Notes under the pieces: generated by a model
Told to the model about the DNA's origin: nothing
The model's database searches: none
The model's input: the letters and a program-made list of their open reading frames with translations, nothing else
Origin: Sphingomonadaceae bacterium
GTDB taxonomy: Bacteria; Pseudomonadota; Alphaproteobacteria; Sphingomonadales; Sphingomonadaceae
Direction: 5' to 3'
Assembly: GCA_027533105.1 (NCBI GenBank)
Contig: JAPZTW010000004.1
Span: 129,001 to 193,000 of the forward strand
Length of the DNA: 64,000 nt
Position numbers and translations under genes: made by a program
In this document: positions 19,528 to 28,585 of the stretch, piece after piece
How positions within the stretch are numbered: the first letter of the stretch is position 1
How the letters are laid out: each line of letters starts with the position of its first letter

Positions 19528-20102
19528 GCCGCAAAATCCACCAGGTCGATCGCGGCCCCGCCGGGCAGGGTGATCGGCTGGTGCGAGGCGACGAGGGCAA
19601 TGCCGCCTTGCGCGCAGTGCTGCGCCACCAGTTCCTCGACCAGCGCGACCCCGCGCGTGTCGAGGCCGTTAAGCGGCTCGTCCAGCAGCCAGATCGGCGC
19701 GCCTTGCCCGGCCATCCGGGCCAGCGCCGCGCGCTTTTTCTGGCCGGTGGACAGGTAGCGCACCGGCACCTCTGCCAGCGGCAACAGGCCGAGCTGGGCG
19801 GCGTGGTTTTCCACCGGCCCGTCAAGCCGCTGCCAGAAGGCCAGCGCTTTCGCCAGCGGCAGGGCGGGATCGAGCGCCGGACGCTCATCGAGCAGGGCCA
19901 TGGCCCCGCTGCGCTCCACGCTACCCGCAAACGGGGTCAGCAATCCGGCGAGGATGCGGATCAGGCTGGACTTGCCGGTGCCGTTCGCGCCCCTGACCTG
20001 CAAGGCCGCGCCAGAGGCCAGATCGAGCGCCAGGCCGCGAAACAGCAAGCGGTCGCCGCGGCGGCAGGCCAGGTCACGGGCTGTCAGGCGGCACTCTTGC
20101 AT
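19524..20102 (-). CDS. ccmA: Haem exporter ATP-binding protein CcmA
   Basis: This is a compact 192-residue ABC ATPase. Walker A is GANGTGKSS (residues 38-46), the signature is LSTGQKKRAAL, Walker B is IWLLDEPLNGLD, and the switch His is in VASHQP. Size and the directly following ccmB identify it as CcmA of cytochrome c maturation. ATG at 20102 is the start. About 50 bases upstream begins a palindromic repeat shared with the divergent pterin dehydratase gene. Confidence 0.93.
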   Translation of the reverse strand: MQECRLTARDLACRRGDRLLFRGLALDLASGAALQVRGANGTGKSSLIRILAGLLTPFAGSVERSGAMALLDERPALDPALPLAKALAFWQRLDGPVENHAAQLGLLPLAEVPVRYLSTGQKKRAALARMAGQGAPIWLLDEPLNGLDTRGVALVEELVAQHCAQGGIALVASHQPITLPGGAAIDLVDFAA

Positions 20103-20158
20103 CGCCCGCTGCGATAGGGGAAAGCGGCGGCACTGCCAAGGAGCGGCGACAAACTCAC

Positions 20159-20251
20159 TCCGCTCGTCCTGAGCCTGTCGAAGGACCGTCCATTCCCGGA
20201 TGCTGTGTTGCAGAAGCTATACAGCCCTTCGACAGGCTCAGGGCGAACGGA
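20159..20251. repeat. Inverted repeat of the CCTGAGCCTGTCGAAGG type
   Basis: The 30-base arms at 20159-20188 and 20222-20251 pair with four mismatches around a shared core CCTGAGCCTGTCGAAGG, with 33 bases between them. This core is a widely dispersed intergenic palindrome in Sphingomonads and some other bacteria. It occupies the divergent promoter region between ccmA and the pterin dehydratase gene. Confidence 0.85.
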
Positions 20252-20255
20252 ATTG

Positions 20256-20558
20256 ATGGAGACTGTGGTGACTGTTGCCAAGCTGACCGAAACCGAATTG
20301 GCCGATCTGCTGGCCCGCCACCCCGAATGGCAGCTTCGCGCCGATGGCCTGGCGCTGGAACGCACCTTCCGCTTCGCCGATTTCAACGCCGCCTTCGGCT
20401 TCATGACCCGCGTCGCGCTCTATGCCGACAAGCACGATCACCACCCGGAATGGTTCAACGTCTACAACCGGGTCGAGATTACCCTGACCACCCACGACGC
20501 CGGCGGTGTTTCGGCGCGCGATGCGGCGATGGTGGAGTGGATCGCCGGGATCGGCTGA
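20256..20558 (+). CDS. Pterin-4a-carbinolamine dehydratase
   Basis: This small enzyme (about 96-100 residues) regenerates the oxidised pterin cofactor of aromatic amino acid hydroxylases. The hallmark [23 protein letters not shown] holds the catalytic histidines, followed by [10 protein letters not shown]. The start is ATG at 20256, or more probably GTG at 20268, for which GGAG at 20258-20261 would serve as ribosome site. No phenylalanine hydroxylase gene lies nearby. The stop is only 3 bases from the convergent SDR stop. Confidence 0.92.
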   Translation: METVVTVAKLTETELADLLARHPEWQLRADGLALERTFRFADFNAAFGFMTRVALYADKHDHHPEWFNVYNRVEITLTTHDAGGVSARDAAMVEWIAGIG

Positions 20559-20561
20559 TCC

Positions 20562-21365
20562 TTACTGCCCCAGCGGGCGGCTGGTATTGCGGACCTGCTT
20601 GCGCAGGCGGCCGGGGATCCAGCGGCTGGCGAAGGCGAGGCGGTGGGCGGTCTTGCCGACGCGGTTGTGCAGCTTGTCGCCGTGGACGGCAGCCCAGGCG
20701 GCTTCGGCCACTTCGGTGACGGGGGTGATCTCCAGGCCCGCTTCCTGCACCCGGCCGCGAATATGTTCGTTGGTGCCCTGGTTGGCGGTATGATCGAGCA
20801 GCGGGGTATCGATGAAGCCGGGCATCAGGCTGGCCACCTTGATCCCGTCCTCGGCCCATTCACCATCGAGGCTTTCGGTGATCGCGCGCACGCCGAACTT
20901 GGTGGCGGAATAGACCGAGGCCCCCGGCGTGCCATAGATGCCCGCCGCGCTGGCGGTGTTGAGCAGGCACGAACCCGGCGCGCTGGCCTTGAGGTAAGGG
21001 TGGACCGCCTGGGCGCCGAACAACACGCCCTTGAGGTTGATATCGAGGCAGCGCTCGATTTCCTCGGGCTTGTTTTCGGTCAGCGCGCCGCCCAGCGGGA
21101 TCCCGGCGTTGTTGAACATCACATCGATCCGGCCGCCCGCCGCCTTGGCGAAGTCGGCCAGCGCCGTGTCCCATCCCGCGCGGTCGCGCACGTCGAGCTT
21201 GTGCTGCGAGCATGATCCGGCGGGGAGCAGGGCGGCGGTTTCGCGCATCCCGCTTTCGCTGATGTCGGCCAGGCCGACGAACCAGCCCTGGCCCGCGAAC
21301 TTCTGCGCCACAGCCCGGCCAATGCCCGAACCGCCGCCGGTGATGAAGATTGCCTTGCGCGCCAT
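20562..21365 (-). CDS. Short-chain dehydrogenase/reductase
   Basis: A classical SDR of 267 residues: the cofactor motif TGGGSGIG is near residue 10, followed by NNAG, and the active-site Tyr-Lys pair is in YSATK preceded by NTASAAG. The start MARKAIFITGGG at 21365 is the family start, and the longer frame upstream enters the AlkA-like gene's 3' region. The substrate is unknown. The C-terminal extension (about 225-267) is basic, with RLRKQVR. Confidence 0.9.
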   Translation of the reverse strand: MARKAIFITGGGSGIGRAVAQKFAGQGWFVGLADISESGMRETAALLPAGSCSQHKLDVRDRAGWDTALADFAKAAGGRIDVMFNNAGIPLGGALTENKPEEIERCLDINLKGVLFGAQAVHPYLKASAPGSCLLNTASAAGIYGTPGASVYSATKFGVRAITESLDGEWAEDGIKVASLMPGFIDTPLLDHTANQGTNEHIRGRVQEAGLEITPVTEVAEAAWAAVHGDKLHNRVGKTAHRLAFASRWIPGRLRKQVRNTSRPLGQ

Positions 21366-21405
21366 GCCTGCTCTCCGAATCGGACTTACATTGTTGTCAG
21401 CAGGC

Positions 21406-22023
21406 TTACAGCGCCGGGTTGTTATAGCAATGCCAGGTGAAGATCGCGGTGGCCCCGCGGTGGGGCCGCCAGGGTTCCGCCAGTTCGCGTGTCCGTTTTT
21501 CGGATGGGCGTTCGGGCAGGTCGAGCAGCTTGTGCAAGCCGGCCTGGACGGCAAGGTCGCCCGCTGGCCAGATATCGGTCCGCCCTTCCGCGAACAGCAG
21601 GTAGATCTCGGCTGACCAGCGGCCGATCCCCTTGATCTGGGTCAGCCGGGCAATCGCCTCCTCGTCATCGGCGGGCAGGGCTTCGAAATCGAGCGCGCCG
21701 GTTACGACCAGTTCGCACAAGGAGCGCATATAGCCCTGTTTCTGGCGGGAAAGTCCGCAGGCGCGCAGAGTGTCGAAATCGGCCTCCAGCACCTTTTCGG
21801 GCGGCAGGTCGGGGCCGAGGTAGTCCTCGAACTTGCGCCACATTGAGGCGGCGGCAGCGACGCTGACCTGCTGGCCGACGATGGTGCGCATCAAGGTGGC
21901 ATAGCCGCGCGGGCGGATCCGCGGCTCGGGATAGCCGGCTCGTTCCAGCGCATTGGCAAAGCGCGGTTCCAGCTGCCCGACGGCATCGAGATGGTGTTTG
22001 ATCTGCTGTGCGGTCAGGCCCAC
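21406..22023 (-). CDS. DNA-3-methyladenine glycosylase II (AlkA-like, HhH-GPD)
   Basis: This base-excision repair glycosylase removes alkylated purines. The 205-residue sequence shows MRTIVGQQVSVAAAASMWRKF and the helix-hairpin-helix LTQIKGIGRWSAEIYLLFA, with catalytic Asp156 in IWPAGDLAVQ. It lacks the C-terminal Cys4 iron-sulfur motif of EndoIII/MutY. GTG at 22023, with AGGA 7 bases upstream, is preferred. An ATG at 22110 would lengthen the protein by 29 atypical residues and overlap the divergent ferredoxin gene. Confidence 0.88.
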   Translation of the reverse strand: MGLTAQQIKHHLDAVGQLEPRFANALERAGYPEPRIRPRGYATLMRTIVGQQVSVAAAASMWRKFEDYLGPDLPPEKVLEADFDTLRACGLSRQKQGYMRSLCELVVTGALDFEALPADDEEAIARLTQIKGIGRWSAEIYLLFAEGRTDIWPAGDLAVQAGLHKLLDLPERPSEKRTRELAEPWRPHRGATAIFTWHCYNNPAL

Positions 22024-22109
22024 GGCTGCATCCTGCTTGCCAAAGGAAAGGCGGTTGGTTAGCAGCCCCGGCGATGCCCCGATAGGGTGCAAGCAAGAGG
22101 ATACAGGCA

Positions 22110-22427
22110 ATGCCGAAGCTGGTTGTGGTCAATCGTGCGGGTGAAGAAAAGACGGTCGAGGCGGGCGCCGGCCTCTCGGTGATGGAAGCGATCCGTGACA
22201 ACGGGTTTGACGAGCTGCTCGCCCTGTGCGGCGGCTGCTGCTCCTGCGCCACCTGCCACATCCATGTCGATGCCGCCTGGGCCGACAAGCTGCCGGCGAT
22301 GAGCGAGGACGAAAACGACCTGCTCGACAGCTCGGACCACCGCGAAGCCACCTCGCGCCTGTCGTGCCAGATCCACATGACCGACGCGCTCGATGGCCTG
22401 AAGGTCGTCATCGCGCCGGAAGACTGA
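22110..22427 (+). CDS. Adrenodoxin-type 2Fe-2S ferredoxin
   Basis: A 105-residue electron carrier. The cluster ligands are Cys40, Cys46, Cys49 and Cys86 (C-X5-C-X2-C ... C within [15 protein letters not shown] and RLSCQIHM), the vertebrate-adrenodoxin/FdxB spacing. Two additional cysteines (43, 44) sit in the ligand loop. Such ferredoxins serve cytochrome P450, isoprenoid or iron-sulfur assembly systems, but no reductase or P450 gene is nearby. AGAGGA precedes the ATG. Confidence 0.92.
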   Translation: MPKLVVVNRAGEEKTVEAGAGLSVMEAIRDNGFDELLALCGGCCSCATCHIHVDAAWADKLPAMSEDENDLLDSSDHREATSRLSCQIHMTDALDGLKVVIAPED

Positions 22428-22503
22428 GGCTAAAGTTCCGGTTCCGGTGGGGCCAAGCGCAAATGCGTTGCGCATGGCCTCGCGCGATCCTACCTCTCGG
22501 ACG

Positions 22504-23511
22504 ATGACCAGTCCGCTCGTTCAGCAATCGACGCTCGATCTCATCGGCAATACGCCGCTCGTCCTGCTCAAGGGGCCGAGCGAAGCCGCCGGGTGCGAGA
22601 TCTGGGGCAAGTGCGAATTCGCCAATCCCGGCGCCTCGGTAAAGGACCGGGCGGCGCTGTGGATCATCCGCGATGCCGAGGCGCGCGGCGAACTGCAGCC
22701 CGGTGGTACCGTGGTGGAAGGGACGGCGGGCAATACTGGGATCGGGATCGCGCTCGTCGCCAATGCGCGCGGTTACAAGACCGTGATCGTGATGCCGGAC
22801 AACCAGTCCAAGGAAAAGATGGACACCCTGCGCGCGCTGGGGGCCGAACTGGTGCTGGTGCCGCCGACCAAGTTCGCCGATCCGGCCCACTTCGTCCACA
22901 CCTCACGGCGGCTGGCCGAAGAGACCGAGGGCGCGGTCTGGGCCAACCAGTTCGACAATATCGCCAACCGCAAGGCCCATATCGAAAGCACCGCGCCCGA
23001 GATCTGGGAGCAGCTGGGTGGGCGGATCGACGGCTTTACCTGCGCTGCCGGGACCGGCGGAACCATCGCCGGGGTAGGTCTGGGGCTGAAGGCCTTCGAT
23101 GAGAACGTGCGCATCGCGCTGACCGATCCGCACGGCGCGGCGCTTTACAGCTATTACGCCTGCGGCGAGCTCAAGGCCGAGGGAACCTCGGTGGCCGAGG
23201 GGATCGGCCAGGGGCGGATCACCGCCAACCTGGAAGGCGCGCCGATCGATACCCAGTTCCGCATTTCCGACGAGGAAGGGCTGGAATGGGTTGCCCGGCT
23301 GCTGCGCGAGGAAGGGCTGTGCCTGGGCCTGTCGTCGGGCATCAACGTGGCTGGCGCGGTCGAACTGGGCAAGCAGCTGGTGGCCGAGGGGCGCAAGGAC
23401 GTGCGCGTGGCGACGATCCTGTGCGATACCGGTTTCCGCTATCTCTCCACGCTCTACAATCCCGAGTGGCTGCGGGCCAAGGACCTGCCGGTCTTCCCCT
23501 GGCTGGCCTGA
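22504..23511 (+). CDS. Cysteine synthase-family PLP enzyme
   Basis: This 335-residue protein has the fold-type II PLP pattern of O-acetylserine sulfhydrylases. It opens LDLIGNTPLV, has the PLP Lys in NPGASVKDRAA, the substrate loop VEGTAGNTGIG, the phosphate-binding GTGGTIAG, and the closing GLSSGINVAGA. It most probably makes cysteine from O-acetylserine and sulfide (CysK-like), which would join the sulfur genes at 55-62 kb. Cystathionine beta-synthase activity is the main alternative, and the 335-residue length with a modified C-terminus leaves that open. The ATG at 22504 is chosen, although the frame is open to 22447. Confidence 0.88.
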   Translation: MTSPLVQQSTLDLIGNTPLVLLKGPSEAAGCEIWGKCEFANPGASVKDRAALWIIRDAEARGELQPGGTVVEGTAGNTGIGIALVANARGYKTVIVMPDNQSKEKMDTLRALGAELVLVPPTKFADPAHFVHTSRRLAEETEGAVWANQFDNIANRKAHIESTAPEIWEQLGGRIDGFTCAAGTGGTIAGVGLGLKAFDENVRIALTDPHGAALYSYYACGELKAEGTSVAEGIGQGRITANLEGAPIDTQFRISDEEGLEWVARLLREEGLCLGLSSGINVAGAVELGKQLVAEGRKDVRVATILCDTGFRYLSTLYNPEWLRAKDLPVFPWLA

Positions 23512-23528
23512 TCGGTTAGGCTGCGGCC

Positions 23529-23837
23529 ATGGCCAGCCAGCCACCCCGTCCGGGCAACAATTCCCCCACGCACTTCGTGCCGCCGACCGCGCGCGAGCTG
23601 CGCGCCCAGGCCGTGCAGCGGCTGCAGGCCGGGCTGTTCGGACTCGCGGCCATCGTGCTGGTGGTGGGCCTTGCCAATATCATCAATGATCGCGCCCGGC
23701 TGAGCGATGCCGGCGCCGTGGGCCAGGAGGTGGCGGGCAAGGACCGCGATCGCACCGATCCGCTGGCCGAAGTGGGCGTGGTGCCCGCTGCATCACCCGA
23801 TCCATCCCCCGCCGCCAGTGCCGCGCCCAAGCGCTAG
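23529..23837 (+). CDS. Small single-span membrane protein, unknown
   Basis: The 102 residues comprise a Pro-rich cytoplasmic head, a positively charged segment (ARELRAQAVQRL), one helix at about 35-54 (GLFGLAAIVLVVGLANII), and a low-complexity Pro/Ala/Ser tail. It is co-directional with the preceding PLP enzyme gene (17-base gap) and overlaps the next gene by about 20 bases. No family was recognised. Confidence 0.6.
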   Translation: MASQPPRPGNNSPTHFVPPTARELRAQAVQRLQAGLFGLAAIVLVVGLANIINDRARLSDAGAVGQEVAGKDRDRTDPLAEVGVVPAASPDPSPAASAAPKR

Positions 23838-24549
23838 GCTGATCATCGCCTTGGCTGCCCTGGCGCTGCTGGCCGGCGCGGGCTGGCTTGCCGTGCGCCC
23901 CGCGCCGGTGCCGCCGCGTCCGGTCGGGCTGTTTACGTCGCTGCCGATAGTCTGGAACGAAGCGGCTGACCTCGGCGACCTGCTGCACAGCAAGACGCCA
24001 CCGCACTGGGCGAAGGACGTGATCGCCGCGCGCGGCGCGATTGTGCCGCTCGACCTCCTCGCGCCACTGCCCCCTGGGTTGACCCGGCTGGTCATGGCCC
24101 AGCCGCGCCCGCTTTCGCCAGAGGAGAATGTCGCGCTGGATGCCTGGGTGCGGGCCGGGGGACGGCTGGTGCTGTTCGCCGATCCGGCGCTGACCGAGCA
24201 TTCGGCCTTCGCGGTGGGCGATCCCCGCCGCCCGCAGGACCTGGTGCTGCTCTCTCCCATCCTCGCGCGCTGGGGCCTGGAACTGCGCTTCGACGATGCC
24301 CAGGCTGCGGGTCTGCGCGAGGTGGATGCCGGGCTGGCGACGATCCCGGTCGACCTGCCGGGCAGCTGGCGCCTGATGGCCGGTGCGGATTGCCAACTCC
24401 ACGGCGGCGGTCTGCTGGCCGAATGCCGGGTCGGGAAGGGCCGGGTGCTGGCCCTGGCTGATGCTGCGGTGCTCGATCGCGAACATGGCGATGCCAACCA
24501 TGCCGCCGCACTGGCGGAACTGCTCGATCGGGCCTTTTCCGACCGGTGA
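23818..24549 (+). CDS. GldG/DUF4350-like membrane-anchored protein
   Basis: The product has an N-terminal membrane helix (LIIALAALALLAGAGWLAV) and a periplasmic domain of about 210 residues. That domain shows GLFTSLPIVWNEAADLGDLL, a strand LTRLVMAQP, the motif LDAWVRAGGRLVLFADP, and AECRVGKGRVLALADAAVLD. The AGGRLVLFADP pattern is characteristic of the GldG/IftA-like uncharacterised ABC-auxiliary family (DUF4350). The start is uncertain: GTG at 23818 (243 residues, overlapping the upstream gene) or TTG at 23851. No ABC transporter lies beside it. Confidence 0.7.
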   Translation: MPRPSARLIIALAALALLAGAGWLAVRPAPVPPRPVGLFTSLPIVWNEAADLGDLLHSKTPPHWAKDVIAARGAIVPLDLLAPLPPGLTRLVMAQPRPLSPEENVALDAWVRAGGRLVLFADPALTEHSAFAVGDPRRPQDLVLLSPILARWGLELRFDDAQAAGLREVDAGLATIPVDLPGSWRLMAGADCQLHGGGLLAECRVGKGRVLALADAAVLDREHGDANHAAALAELLDRAFSDR

Positions 24550-24874
24550 GTCGCGGGAAAATGCGGGAAGCAGGGGTTGCTTCGCGGTTTCGCCCGGCAA
24601 ACCGCTGATTTTCATTCAGAACATACAAGGAACGACGCGCGGAATGCGTTATTTCGCCCTGTGTGTGACTTATATAAATCAATTATTTACCAAGTTATCC
24701 CGTGATTTCCCGCAAAAAACCCTTCCATCCCCCCGGATGCCCGGTTAATGATCCATTTCATCGACAGCGATGTTCACCGCCGCACCCGTTCGGGGTGGGC
24801 TGGCCGCGAGGGCGCGCGGCTGGGGCGGGGGAGGTTTTTGGCGCCGGGGCGACCCGGAGTGAGGGGCGGATCAG
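24548..24874 (+). promoter_or_regulatory. dcw promoter region with candidate MraZ boxes
   Basis: This 327-base stretch before mraZ contains no gene. Two GGGA repeats with a 10-base period occur in direct orientation (GCGGGAAAATGCGGGAAG, GGGA at 24555 and 24565). A second pair in opposite orientation lies at 24698-24711 (TCCCGTGATTTCCC). MraZ proteins bind repeats of a G-rich pentamer at 10-base spacing, so this is a likely autoregulatory operator. An AT-rich block (24661-24690, including TATATAAATC) between the pairs is the best promoter candidate, and a GANTC methylation site lies at 24548. The last 120 bases are GC-rich leader. Confidence 0.5.
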
Positions 24875-25378
24875 GTGGAGGCGGCACGGCCGATCAGCTA
24901 TAGCGGACAGGGCTTTTCGCTCCTTGGCGAAAAGGGCCGCTTTGTGCTGCCGCCCGACTTCCGCAAGGCGGTCCGCGATTCCGGCCTGGGCGAGCGGGTG
25001 CTGTGCCTGGCCAAGCATCCGCGCTGGAAGTGCCTGGTTGGCTTTGGCCTGGGCCGTGTCAATGAATTCGAAGCCGAACTGGACCGCGAAGAGCGGATCG
25101 CGCTCGAGCGCGGCGCCGATTTCGACCGCGATCTGCGTTCCGCCCAGCTTTACGGCTTTTCGCGCGTCCCCTTCGACGATTCCGGCCGCTTTGTCCTGCC
25201 CGAGCGCTTCTTCAAGCTGGGCGGGCTGACCGGTTCGGCCTTCTTCCAGGGCGGCGGCAAGTCGTTCACGATCTGGAACCCCGAGGAACTCGCCAAGATG
25301 GGCGCGGGCTGGGAAGACGCCCAGGAAGCCTGCGCCGAGCTCGCCGCCCAGGCCCAGGGCGGGAAGGGGCGCAAATGA
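24875..25378 (+). CDS. mraZ: Transcriptional regulator MraZ
   Basis: MraZ is the DNA-binding repressor encoded first in most dcw clusters. The 167 residues contain two AbrB-like repeats, each with a DxxGRF-type core: [16 protein letters not shown] (about 17-32) and [16 protein letters not shown] (about 100-115). The protein is somewhat longer than the E. coli version (152). The start is GTG at 24875. It probably represses its own operon through the repeats upstream. Its end overlaps rsmH by ATGA. Confidence 0.94.
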   Translation: MEAARPISYSGQGFSLLGEKGRFVLPPDFRKAVRDSGLGERVLCLAKHPRWKCLVGFGLGRVNEFEAELDREERIALERGADFDRDLRSAQLYGFSRVPFDDSGRFVLPERFFKLGGLTGSAFFQGGGKSFTIWNPEELAKMGAGWEDAQEACAELAAQAQGGKGRK

Positions 25379-26352
25379 GCACTCCGGCCGCCAATTCCGC
25401 CACCGCCGCCACCCCGCACATCCCCGTCCTGCTCGATGAAGTGATCGCCGCCCTGGCGCCCGCCCCCGGCGCGGTCATTGTTGACGCCACCTTCGGGGCC
25501 GGCGGCTATACCCGCGCCCTGCTGAATGCCGGGGCCACGGTCCACGCCTTCGACCGCGATCCCGATGCCATTGCCGCCGGCCAGGCCTGGGCCGAAACCC
25601 GCGAGCAGCCGCCCCGCCTTGTGCTGCATCCGCGCCGCTTCTCCGAAATGGTCGCCGCCCTGACCGAAGCGGGAGTGGCGCAGGTTGACGGGATCGCCAT
25701 GGATATCGGCGTCTCGTCGATGCAGCTCGACCAGGCCGAACGCGGCTTCGCCTTTGCCGCCGACGGCCCGCTCGACATGCGCATGGCGCAGGACGGCCCC
25801 AGCGCGGCCGATTTCGTCAACACCGCGCCCGAGGCCGCGATTGCCGACGTGCTGTTCCACTATGGCGAAGAGCGCCAGTCGCGCCGCGTGGCCCGCGCGA
25901 TCGTGGCCGCCCGGCCGCTGTCGACCACCGGCCAGCTCGCCAGCGTGGTCCGCAAGGCGCTGGGCCATCATCCCGGCATGCCCAAGGATCCGGCGACCCG
26001 CACGTTCCAGGCGATCCGCATCCACGTCAATGCCGAACTGGACGAACTGCGCGACGGCCTCAATGCGGCCGAGCGCCTGCTCAGGTCCGGTGGGCGCCTC
26101 GCCGTGGTCAGCTTCCACAGCCTGGAAGACCGGATCGTCAAGCAGTTCCTGCGCGAAGCCAGCGGCGCGCTGGGCAACACCTCGCGCCACTTGCCGGTCG
26201 TCGCCGCGGCCAGCCAGCCGACTTTCGCCGATGTCGCCAAGGCGGTCCGTCCGTCGGAGGCCGAGATCGCCCGCAACCCGCGCGCCCGCTCCGCCACCTT
26301 GCGCGCGGCCATCCGCACTGCCGCTCCCGCCCGGGAAAGGAGGGCTGCATGA
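25375..26352 (+). CDS. rsmH: 16S rRNA (cytosine-1402-N4)-methyltransferase
   Basis: RsmH (MraW) methylates C1402 of 16S rRNA with SAM. The 325-residue sequence shows [13 protein letters not shown], the SAM loop [36 protein letters not shown], and the late motif [17 protein letters not shown]. It is second in the dcw cluster and overlaps both neighbours by 4 bases. Confidence 0.96.
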   Translation: MSTPAANSATAATPHIPVLLDEVIAALAPAPGAVIVDATFGAGGYTRALLNAGATVHAFDRDPDAIAAGQAWAETREQPPRLVLHPRRFSEMVAALTEAGVAQVDGIAMDIGVSSMQLDQAERGFAFAADGPLDMRMAQDGPSAADFVNTAPEAAIADVLFHYGEERQSRRVARAIVAARPLSTTGQLASVVRKALGHHPGMPKDPATRTFQAIRIHVNAELDELRDGLNAAERLLRSGGRLAVVSFHSLEDRIVKQFLREASGALGNTSRHLPVVAAASQPTFADVAKAVRPSEAEIARNPRARSATLRAAIRTAAPARERRAA

Positions 26353-26864
26353 ACCTGACCCGCGATCGCCTGCGCTCGATCGGCTGGGTGGCCGTGCTGG
26401 TCATCTGTGCCGCGCTCACCCTGGTCCTGATGGTCCGCGTCAACGCGGTGAAGAGCGAGGTCCAGCTGGCCCAGCGCCAGATCAACGCGCTCAAGCAGGA
26501 AAAGCTGTTCCTCGAAACCGAGTTCCAGACTCGCGCGAACCAGCAGCAGCTCCGCAACCTCAACGCCGTCGAGTTCGGTTACCAGGCCCCGACCGCGGGC
26601 CAGTACCTTGAAAACGAGCGCCAGCTGGCCGCGCTTGGCAAGGGGCGCGCGCCGGATGGGCCGAGCCCGATCCGGGTCGCCAGCGCGGCATCGCTGGAAG
26701 ACGAGGGCGGCTTTCCGGCCATGGTTTCCCCGCTGACCGGCAAGGCCATCGCCGCCGAACCGCGCGATGACGACGCGCCGCGCGGCATCACGCCGGCCAA
26801 GCTGCGCGACCGTCTGACCCACATCGACCGCGCCGTGATCGAGCCGGGAGCCAAGCGCCAATGA
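26349..26864 (+). CDS. ftsL: Cell division protein FtsL (alphaproteobacterial type)
   Basis: Its position between rsmH and ftsI identifies this divergent gene. The 171-residue product has one membrane helix (about 11-29, [18 protein letters not shown]) and then a periplasmic coiled-coil rich in Gln, Leu and Lys ([19 protein letters not shown]). FtsL pairs with FtsB to activate FtsWI. It is longer than E. coli FtsL (121) because of a low-complexity C-terminal extension from about residue 85. Confidence 0.82.
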   Translation: MNLTRDRLRSIGWVAVLVICAALTLVLMVRVNAVKSEVQLAQRQINALKQEKLFLETEFQTRANQQQLRNLNAVEFGYQAPTAGQYLENERQLAALGKGRAPDGPSPIRVASAASLEDEGGFPAMVSPLTGKAIAAEPRDDDAPRGITPAKLRDRLTHIDRAVIEPGAKRQ

Positions 26865-28585
26865 ACGCAGTGGCGGTGTCCAGCGTGATTGCGGCCGGGC
26901 GGGTGGAGATCGCCAATACCCGCCGCCATGCGCTGGCCATGGCCCATGCGCGCATCACGCTGGTAATGCTGCTGTTTGCGGCGCTGGCGGCGATCGCCAT
27001 GGTCCGCATCCTCTATCTTGGCCTTGCCGAGGCGGAATCGCGCAGTCCCGATGGGCTGAGCCTGGCTCCGCCGCGCGGCGATATCGTCGATCGCAATGGC
27101 GTGCCGCTGGCCCGTGCCTTTCCGGCCTATGCGTTGTGGTACAATCCGGCGGCCCTGGGCGATGATGGCGCGCCGCTGGTCCGGCCGGTCGGGGAAGTTG
27201 CTGCGGCGCTTGCACGGGTCTTCCCGGATCTCGATCCCGCCGAAGTGGCGCAGCGCCTCGCGTCGGGCCGCCCCGGCTATCTGCGCCGCCGCATCCTGCC
27301 CGAAGATGCCAACAAGATCCACGCGCTGGGCGAGCCCGCGCTGGAATTCCCGCGCGAGAATGAGCGGTTCTATCCGCAGGGTTCGCTGGCCGCTCACGTG
27401 CTGGGCTATGTCGGTGCCGACGGACGCGGTCATGTCGGCATGGAAGGCGTGTTCGACAAGCAGCTGACCGATCCGGCCACGCGCGGCACTCCGGCGGTGC
27501 TTTCGCTCGACAGCCGGGTCCAGGGCGCGCTGGAAGACGAATTGCTGAAGGGCATGGCCGATACCAACGCCAAGGGCGCGGCCGGGCTGGTGCTGGATGT
27601 CGATACCGGTGAAGTGCTGGCGCTGGCCTCGCTGCCTTCGTTCAATCCCAACCTGATCGACCGGGCGGGCGAGGCGAACATCTTCAACCGCGTGACCAAC
27701 CAGGTCTACGAGCTTGGCTCCACCTTCAAGCCGATCACCGTTGCCGCGGCGATCGATGCGGGCACCGTGACCAGCATGGCGCGCCGCTATCAGTCGGAGC
27801 GGCCAATCGAGATCGGGGGCTTCCGGATCCGCGACCTCCACAGCTTCGGCGCCTCGATGAACGTGCCCGAGGCGCTGATCCATTCATCGAATATCGTCAC
27901 GGCGCAGATTGCCGACGAACTGGGCGGCGCGCGGCTCAACAGCACGATGCGCGCCCTGGGGATGAACGAGCGGCCCTATATCGAACTGCCCGCGCGCGGC
28001 ATGCCGCTCTGGCCGGGTAGCGACTGGTCGCGGATCACGACCATGACCGTGTCCTATGGCCATGGCATTGCGGTGACGCCGATGCATCTGGCCGCCGCCT
28101 ATGCGGCGCTGGTCAATGGCGGAATCTGGCGTCCGGCTACCTTGCGCAAGCTGCCGGCGGGGGCCACGCCCGAAGGACGCCGGGTGTTCAAGGCTTCGAC
28201 CAGCGCCCGGATGCGCCAGCTGCTGCGGATGATCGTGGTCGATGGCACCGGCAAGAAGGCCGATGCCGCCGGCTATCGCGTGGGCGGCAAGACCGGCTCG
28301 GCCGAAAAGCCCGGCGTTGGCGGCTATCAGCGCAGCTCGCTGGTTTCGACCTTTGCCGCCGCCTTCCCGATGGACCGTCCGCGCTATGTGATCATCGCCA
28401 TGCTGGATGAGCCGCAGGGTACCGCCGCGACCTCGGGCCAGCGCACCGCCGGCTGGACCGCCGCCCCGATCGTCGGGCGCGTGGTGCCGCGGATCGGGCC
28501 GCTGCTGGGCATCATGCCCGACGCGACACGCGATGTGGACATCAGCGACCTGTCGCCGCTGGTGGCCAACGGAGAGGGAGAATGA
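26861..28585 (+). CDS. ftsI: Septal peptidoglycan transpeptidase FtsI (PBP3)
   Basis: FtsI cross-links septal peptidoglycan in partnership with FtsW. The 574-residue protein has an N-terminal membrane helix (about 30-48) and a pedestal domain beginning with APPRGDIVDRNG. The transpeptidase motifs are S287-T-F-K290, S342-S-N344 and K477-T-G. All catalytic elements are intact. It overlaps ftsL and murE by 4 bases each. Confidence 0.96.
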   Translation: MNAVAVSSVIAAGRVEIANTRRHALAMAHARITLVMLLFAALAAIAMVRILYLGLAEAESRSPDGLSLAPPRGDIVDRNGVPLARAFPAYALWYNPAALGDDGAPLVRPVGEVAAALARVFPDLDPAEVAQRLASGRPGYLRRRILPEDANKIHALGEPALEFPRENERFYPQGSLAAHVLGYVGADGRGHVGMEGVFDKQLTDPATRGTPAVLSLDSRVQGALEDELLKGMADTNAKGAAGLVLDVDTGEVLALASLPSFNPNLIDRAGEANIFNRVTNQVYELGSTFKPITVAAAIDAGTVTSMARRYQSERPIEIGGFRIRDLHSFGASMNVPEALIHSSNIVTAQIADELGGARLNSTMRALGMNERPYIELPARGMPLWPGSDWSRITTMTVSYGHGIAVTPMHLAAAYAALVNGGIWRPATLRKLPAGATPEGRRVFKASTSARMRQLLRMIVVDGTGKKADAAGYRVGGKTGSAEKPGVGGYQRSSLVSTFAAAFPMDRPRYVIIAMLDEPQGTAATSGQRTAGWTAAPIVGRVVPRIGPLLGIMPDATRDVDISDLSPLVANGEGE

